From: an uncultured Pelagibacteraceae bacterium | GTDB lineage: Bacteria > Pseudomonadota > Alphaproteobacteria > Pelagibacterales > Pelagibacteraceae | Assembly (NCBI GenBank): GCA_902559565.1 | Contig: CACEIH010000002.1 | Location: 62,001-126,000, forward strand | Length of the DNA stretch: 64,000 nucleotides | Direction: 5' to 3' | Shown: one piece after another, positions 60,085-64,000 of the stretch | How positions within the stretch are numbered: the first letter of the stretch is position 1 | Layout of the letters: every line of letters begins with the position of its first letter | The notes under the pieces: model-generated | Told to the model about the DNA's origin: nothing | The model's input: only the letters and a program-made list of their open reading frames with translations | Database searches by the model: none | Translations under genes and position numbers: made by a program

Positions 60085-62489
60085 AGATTACATTTGAGTG
60101 GCTTAAAGATCATTTAAACACAAATCTTAAAGAAGATAAACTTTTAGAACAATTAACTAATATTGGTTTGGAGGTAGAAAATGTTGAAAACTCAAATCAA
60201 GGCTTTGATTTATTTAAGGTAGCAAAAATTTTAAAGTCCGAAAAACATCCAAACGCAGATCGTTTAAAAGTTTGTGATGTTGATATTGGAGAAAAAGATT
60301 TAAAAAAAGTTGTATGTGGTGCATCTAATGCTAGAGAAGGTTTAATTACTATATATGCTCCTCCAGGAGCAGTTATTCCAAAAAATAAAGTAAAATTAGT
60401 TGTAGCTAAAATCAGAGGTGTTACTTCTAATGGAATGCTTTGTTCAGAGTCCGAGTTAAATTTATCTGATGCAAGTGAGGGAATTGCTGAGCTTTCATCA
60501 CTAAAATATCAAAAAAGTATTGGAAAGAGTTATTTTCCTAAATCAAATTCTAATATTATAGATTTATCAATAACACCTAATAGACCAGATTGTCTTGGCG
60601 TTAGAGGAATAGCCAGAGACCTTGTGGCATCAGGTTTTGGAAAATTAAAAGAAGTAAAAGAAAAAAAAAATAAATCAACTTTAAAGCAATCAATTAAAGT
60701 TAAAATTAATAAAGAAAAAATTCAAGGCTGTAGTGCTTTCGGTAGTTGTTTAATTACTAATGTAAATAATACTGAAAGTCCTAAATGGTTAAAAGATAAA
60801 TTAATTTCAATCGGTGAAAAACCGATTTCAGCTATTGTTGATATTACAAATTATGTAATGTTTGATATTAACCGTCCATTACATGCATATGATGCTGATA
60901 AAATTGAAAAGGGTATCATAGTTAGAAACTCTAAACCTGGAGAAGAGTTTACTGCTTTAGATAAAAAAAAATATAAATTACAAAATAATATGTGCGTTAT
61001 AAGTGATAATAAAGGTGTTCTAGGATTAGGAGGTATTATTGGTGGCACAAGATCGGGTACTGAATTTGATACTAAAAATGTATTTTTAGAGGCGGCACAC
61101 TTTGACCCTAGATCAATTAGAAGTACTGCAAAAAAATTAAATATTGATACCGATGCAAAATTTAGAAATGAAAGAGGAATTGACCCATTATCCATCGAAG
61201 ATGGTTTAAAAAGAGCAGCATCACTAATTAAAGAGATTTGTGGTGGGGAAATTAGCAAAATAGATATTCAGAAAGTTGAGACTTATAAAAACAAAATTAT
61301 TAAATTTGATACTGATTTATTTGAAAAAATATCTGGATTTAAAATTTCTTATAAAGTAATGAGAAGAATTTTAGAAGATCTTGGTTTTAAAATTAAAAAG
61401 GATAAAAAATATTTAAAATTAACCATCCCATCTTGGAGACCTGATATTTTACAAGAAATAGATATTGTTGAAGAATTGGTAAGAATAAGTGGTTATGATA
61501 AAATAAAAATCTTAAAACCGATCAAAGAAAGAATTAAATCTACTTTAACTCAATCACAAAAACTTTTTCATTTTTTACAAAGAGCAGTTGCATCTAAAGG
61601 ATATCTAGAGGTAATTACTTGGTCATTTACAGATACAAATTATAATAATCATTTTAAAGGTGAGAATAAAGAAATAAAAATCGTAAATCCTATAAGTTCT
61701 GATTTAGGAGTTTTAAGAAATTCAGTATTTTCTAATTTAAGTATGTATTTGAGTAAAAATCTTGATAGGGGTTTCAAAGATCTATCAATATTTGAAATAG
61801 GCCCCATCTTTAAGGGATCTAATCCTGGCGAACAAAGTACTGTAGCTTGTGGCTTGTCAGCTGGTAAAAAAAATAGATTATCTTGGATTGATAATGAGAG
61901 AAATATTGATGTCTTTGATGTTAAAAAAGATGTAATTCAAACTCTAGTTGAGGCAGGGTATAGTTCTGACAAATTTTTTATAGATAATAAAACACCTAAT
62001 TATTATCATCCTGGTAAATCGGGTAGATTATTTTTAAATAAAAGCAAAGATGAAGTAGCAGCTTATTTTGGTGAAATACATCCCAATATTTTAAGAAAGA
62101 TAGACATAAAAACAGAGTCTTTAGTGGGATTTGAAATTTTCCTAGATAATTTAAATTTACCCAAAAAGGCCTTAAAAGATCAAAAAAAAAATTTTTTAGT
62201 TTCTGATTATCAAAAATCAGAGAGAGATTTTGCATTTATAGTTGATAAAAATCTAAGTTCACAAGATTTAATTAATGTCATTTCAAGTACTGATCAAAAT
62301 TTAATAAGAAATGTAAAAGTTTTTGATGTTTATGAAGGTGACAATATACCAGAAAATAAAAAATCTATTGCAATAAGCGTAACAATTCAATCACTAGAAA
62401 AAACATTGAATGATAGTGATTTAGAAAAGATAAATAAATTGATTATTGAAACAGTAGAAAATAAAACTGGTGCTAAAATTCGATCTTAA
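60081..62489 (+). CDS. pheT: phenylalanyl-tRNA synthetase beta subunit
   Basis: 802 aa, tRNA-binding domain [16 protein letters not shown]3/B4, B5, FDX-ACB domains. Confidence 0.98.
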   Translation: MKITFEWLKDHLNTNLKEDKLLEQLTNIGLEVENVENSNQGFDLFKVAKILKSEKHPNADRLKVCDVDIGEKDLKKVVCGASNAREGLITIYAPPGAVIPKNKVKLVVAKIRGVTSNGMLCSESELNLSDASEGIAELSSLKYQKSIGKSYFPKSNSNIIDLSITPNRPDCLGVRGIARDLVASGFGKLKEVKEKKNKSTLKQSIKVKINKEKIQGCSAFGSCLITNVNNTESPKWLKDKLISIGEKPISAIVDITNYVMFDINRPLHAYDADKIEKGIIVRNSKPGEEFTALDKKKYKLQNNMCVISDNKGVLGLGGIIGGTRSGTEFDTKNVFLEAAHFDPRSIRSTAKKLNIDTDAKFRNERGIDPLSIEDGLKRAASLIKEICGGEISKIDIQKVETYKNKIIKFDTDLFEKISGFKISYKVMRRILEDLGFKIKKDKKYLKLTIPSWRPDILQEIDIVEELVRISGYDKIKILKPIKERIKSTLTQSQKLFHFLQRAVASKGYLEVITWSFTDTNYNNHFKGENKEIKIVNPISSDLGVLRNSVFSNLSMYLSKNLDRGFKDLSIFEIGPIFKGSNPGEQSTVACGLSAGKKNRLSWIDNERNIDVFDVKKDVIQTLVEAGYSSDKFFIDNKTPNYYHPGKSGRLFLNKSKDEVAAYFGEIHPNILRKIDIKTESLVGFEIFLDNLNLPKKALKDQKKNFLVSDYQKSERDFAFIVDKNLSSQDLINVISSTDQNLIRNVKVFDVYEGDNIPENKKSIAISVTIQSLEKTLNDSDLEKINKLIIETVENKTGAKIRS

Positions 62490-62494
62490 AAAAA

Positions 62495-64000
62495 ATGAGC
62501 ACTATTGATAATATAAGAAATTTTGCAATTATTGCTCATATTGATCATGGTAAATCCACTATAGCTGATAGAATTATTCATAAGTGTGGAGGTTTGACAG
62601 AAAGAGAAATGAAAGCTCAAGTTCTTGACTCTATGGACATTGAAAGGGAGAGAGGGATTACCATAAAAGCTCAAACTGTTAAATTAAATTATAAAGCCAA
62701 AAATGGAAAAAATTATATTTTAAATATAATTGATACTCCAGGGCATGTAGACTTTAGTTATGAGGTGAGTAGATCATTATATGCTTGTGAGGGGTCTATA
62801 TTAATTGTTGATAGCACTCAAGGAGTTGAAGCTCAAACTTTAGCTAACGTGTATCAAGCTTTAGATATTAATCACGAAATAATCCCAGTTTTGAATAAAA
62901 TAGATTTACCTGCATCAGATTTAGAAAGAACTAAAAAGCAGATAGAAGATGTAATTGGAATTGATACTGGAAATGCAGTTCCATGCTCAGGAAAAACTGG
63001 AGAAGGTATAGATGAAATTTTAGAACAAATTATTGATAAGTTGCCTTGCCCAAAAGGAAAATTGAATGAGGAATTAAAATGTCTTTTGGTTGATAGCTGG
63101 TACGATACTTACTTAGGTGTTGTTATTTTAGTTAGAATAATAAACGGTAAAATTACTAAAAATATGAAAATCAAAATGCTTTCAACAAATCAGGATTATG
63201 TTGTTGAGAAAGTTGGAGTTTTTACTCCAAAAGCAAAAGATATTGAAGAATTAAATACTGGTGAAATAGGTTTTATTACAACTGGTATAAAAGTTTTATC
63301 GGAAACAAAAGTTGGAGACACGATTTGTGATGCATCTAAACCGATAGCTGATCCATTACCAGGATTTAAACCAAGTAAACCGGTAGTTTTTTGTGGCTTG
63401 TTTCCAGTGGATAGTTCAGAGTATCAAAAATTAAAAGATGGTCTGGCAAAGTTACAATTAAATGATGCGAGTTTTTCCTTCGAAGCCGAATCCTCTTCAG
63501 CCTTAGGATTAGGTTTTAGATGTGGCTTTTTAGGTCTTCTTCATCTTGAAATAATAACTGAAAGGTTAGAAAGAGAATTTGATGTAAACTTACTTACCAC
63601 AACTCCTGGTGTTGTTTATAAAGTTAACTTAAATAAAGGTGATGTAATTGATTTACAAAACCCTTCAAACCTACCCGATCCTACATTAATAAATTCCATC
63701 GAAGAACCTTGGATAAAGGCCACAATAATAACACCAGATCAATATTTAGGTTCAATAATAAAATTATGCCAGGACAAAAGAGGTATTCAAACTAATTTGG
63801 CTTATTCAGGAAATAGAGCAGTTTTAACTTATGAATTACCATTGAATGAAGTTGTGTTTGATTTTAATGACAGAATAAAGTCGATGACAAGTGGTTATGC
63901 AAGTTTCGACTATGAAATAATCGAACACAGGGAGGGTGAGTTGGTCAAATTAGGAATACTAGTTAATGGAGAACCTGTAGATGCACTTGCAATGATGATT
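62495..64000 (+). CDS. lepA: elongation factor 4 (LepA), 3' end truncated by window
   Basis: ATGAGCACTATTGATAATATAAGAAATTTTGCAATTATTGCTCATATTGATCATGGTAAATCC = [21 protein letters not shown]; open to window end (absent from ORF track). Confidence 0.96.
   Translation, partial: MSTIDNIRNFAIIAHIDHGKSTIADRIIHKCGGLTEREMKAQVLDSMDIERERGITIKAQTVKLNYKAKNGKNYILNIIDTPGHVDFSYEVSRSLYACEGSILIVDSTQGVEAQTLANVYQALDINHEIIPVLNKIDLPASDLERTKKQIEDVIGIDTGNAVPCSGKTGEGIDEILEQIIDKLPCPKGKLNEELKCLLVDSWYDTYLGVVILVRIINGKITKNMKIKMLSTNQDYVVEKVGVFTPKAKDIEELNTGEIGFITTGIKVLSETKVGDTICDASKPIADPLPGFKPSKPVVFCGLFPVDSSEYQKLKDGLAKLQLNDASFSFEAESSSALGLGFRCGFLGLLHLEIITERLEREFDVNLLTTTPGVVYKVNLNKGDVIDLQNPSNLPDPTLINSIEEPWIKATIITPDQYLGSIIKLCQDKRGIQTNLAYSGNRAVLTYELPLNEVVFDFNDRIKSMTSGYASFDYEIIEHREGELVKLGILVNGEPVDALAMMI

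Noticed and set aside
1-64000. Search for CRISPR arrays, transposases, integrases, phage genes, toxin-antitoxin pairs or rRNA
   Set aside because: None recognised by reading the ORF translations and intergenic sequence; the region is core chromosome.

Overview
The window is an AT-rich, gene-dense chromosomal segment. Gene content, gene order and codon usage look like a streamlined marine alphaproteobacterium of the SAR11/Pelagibacter type (inferred from content, no database search run). It is almost entirely core genome: infB(partial)-rbfA-rpsO-pnp; fabI-fabB-fabA divergent from a Fur/Irr-type regulator; rubrerythrin / Fe-S oxidoreductase / DUF3501; moeB-dut-coaBC-ubiB-ubiE; mutM-rpsT-dnaA-dnaN; plsC-lysA-argH; coq7-dsbB-DedA/YqaA; tRNA-Leu(CAA); CarD-fdxA-TerB-Suv3-like helicase; an acetoacetyl-CoA ligase/aminotransferase/TAXI-TRAP region; tRNA-Arg(ACG); thiolase; an unusual lipoyl-AceE fusion plus aceF; uppP; gltD-gltB; thrS-infC-rpmI-rplT-pheS-pheT-lepA(partial). 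I saw no mobile elements, CRISPR arrays or rRNAs. The most interesting items are: (i) an unannotated 23-aa, 18/23 Lys/Arg micro-ORF with its own promoter-like sequence, leader hairpin and bidirectional terminator, facing a CarD protein with an extreme Lys-rich N-terminal tail; (ii) Irr/ICE-box-like repeats shared by the irr-like and rubrerythrin promoters; (iii) an N-terminal lipoyl domain fused to homodimeric-type AceE; (iv) several sub-60-aa ORFs missing from the ORF track, including an LptM-like lipoprotein and small membrane and soluble peptides; (v) a perfect palindrome upstream of gltDB.
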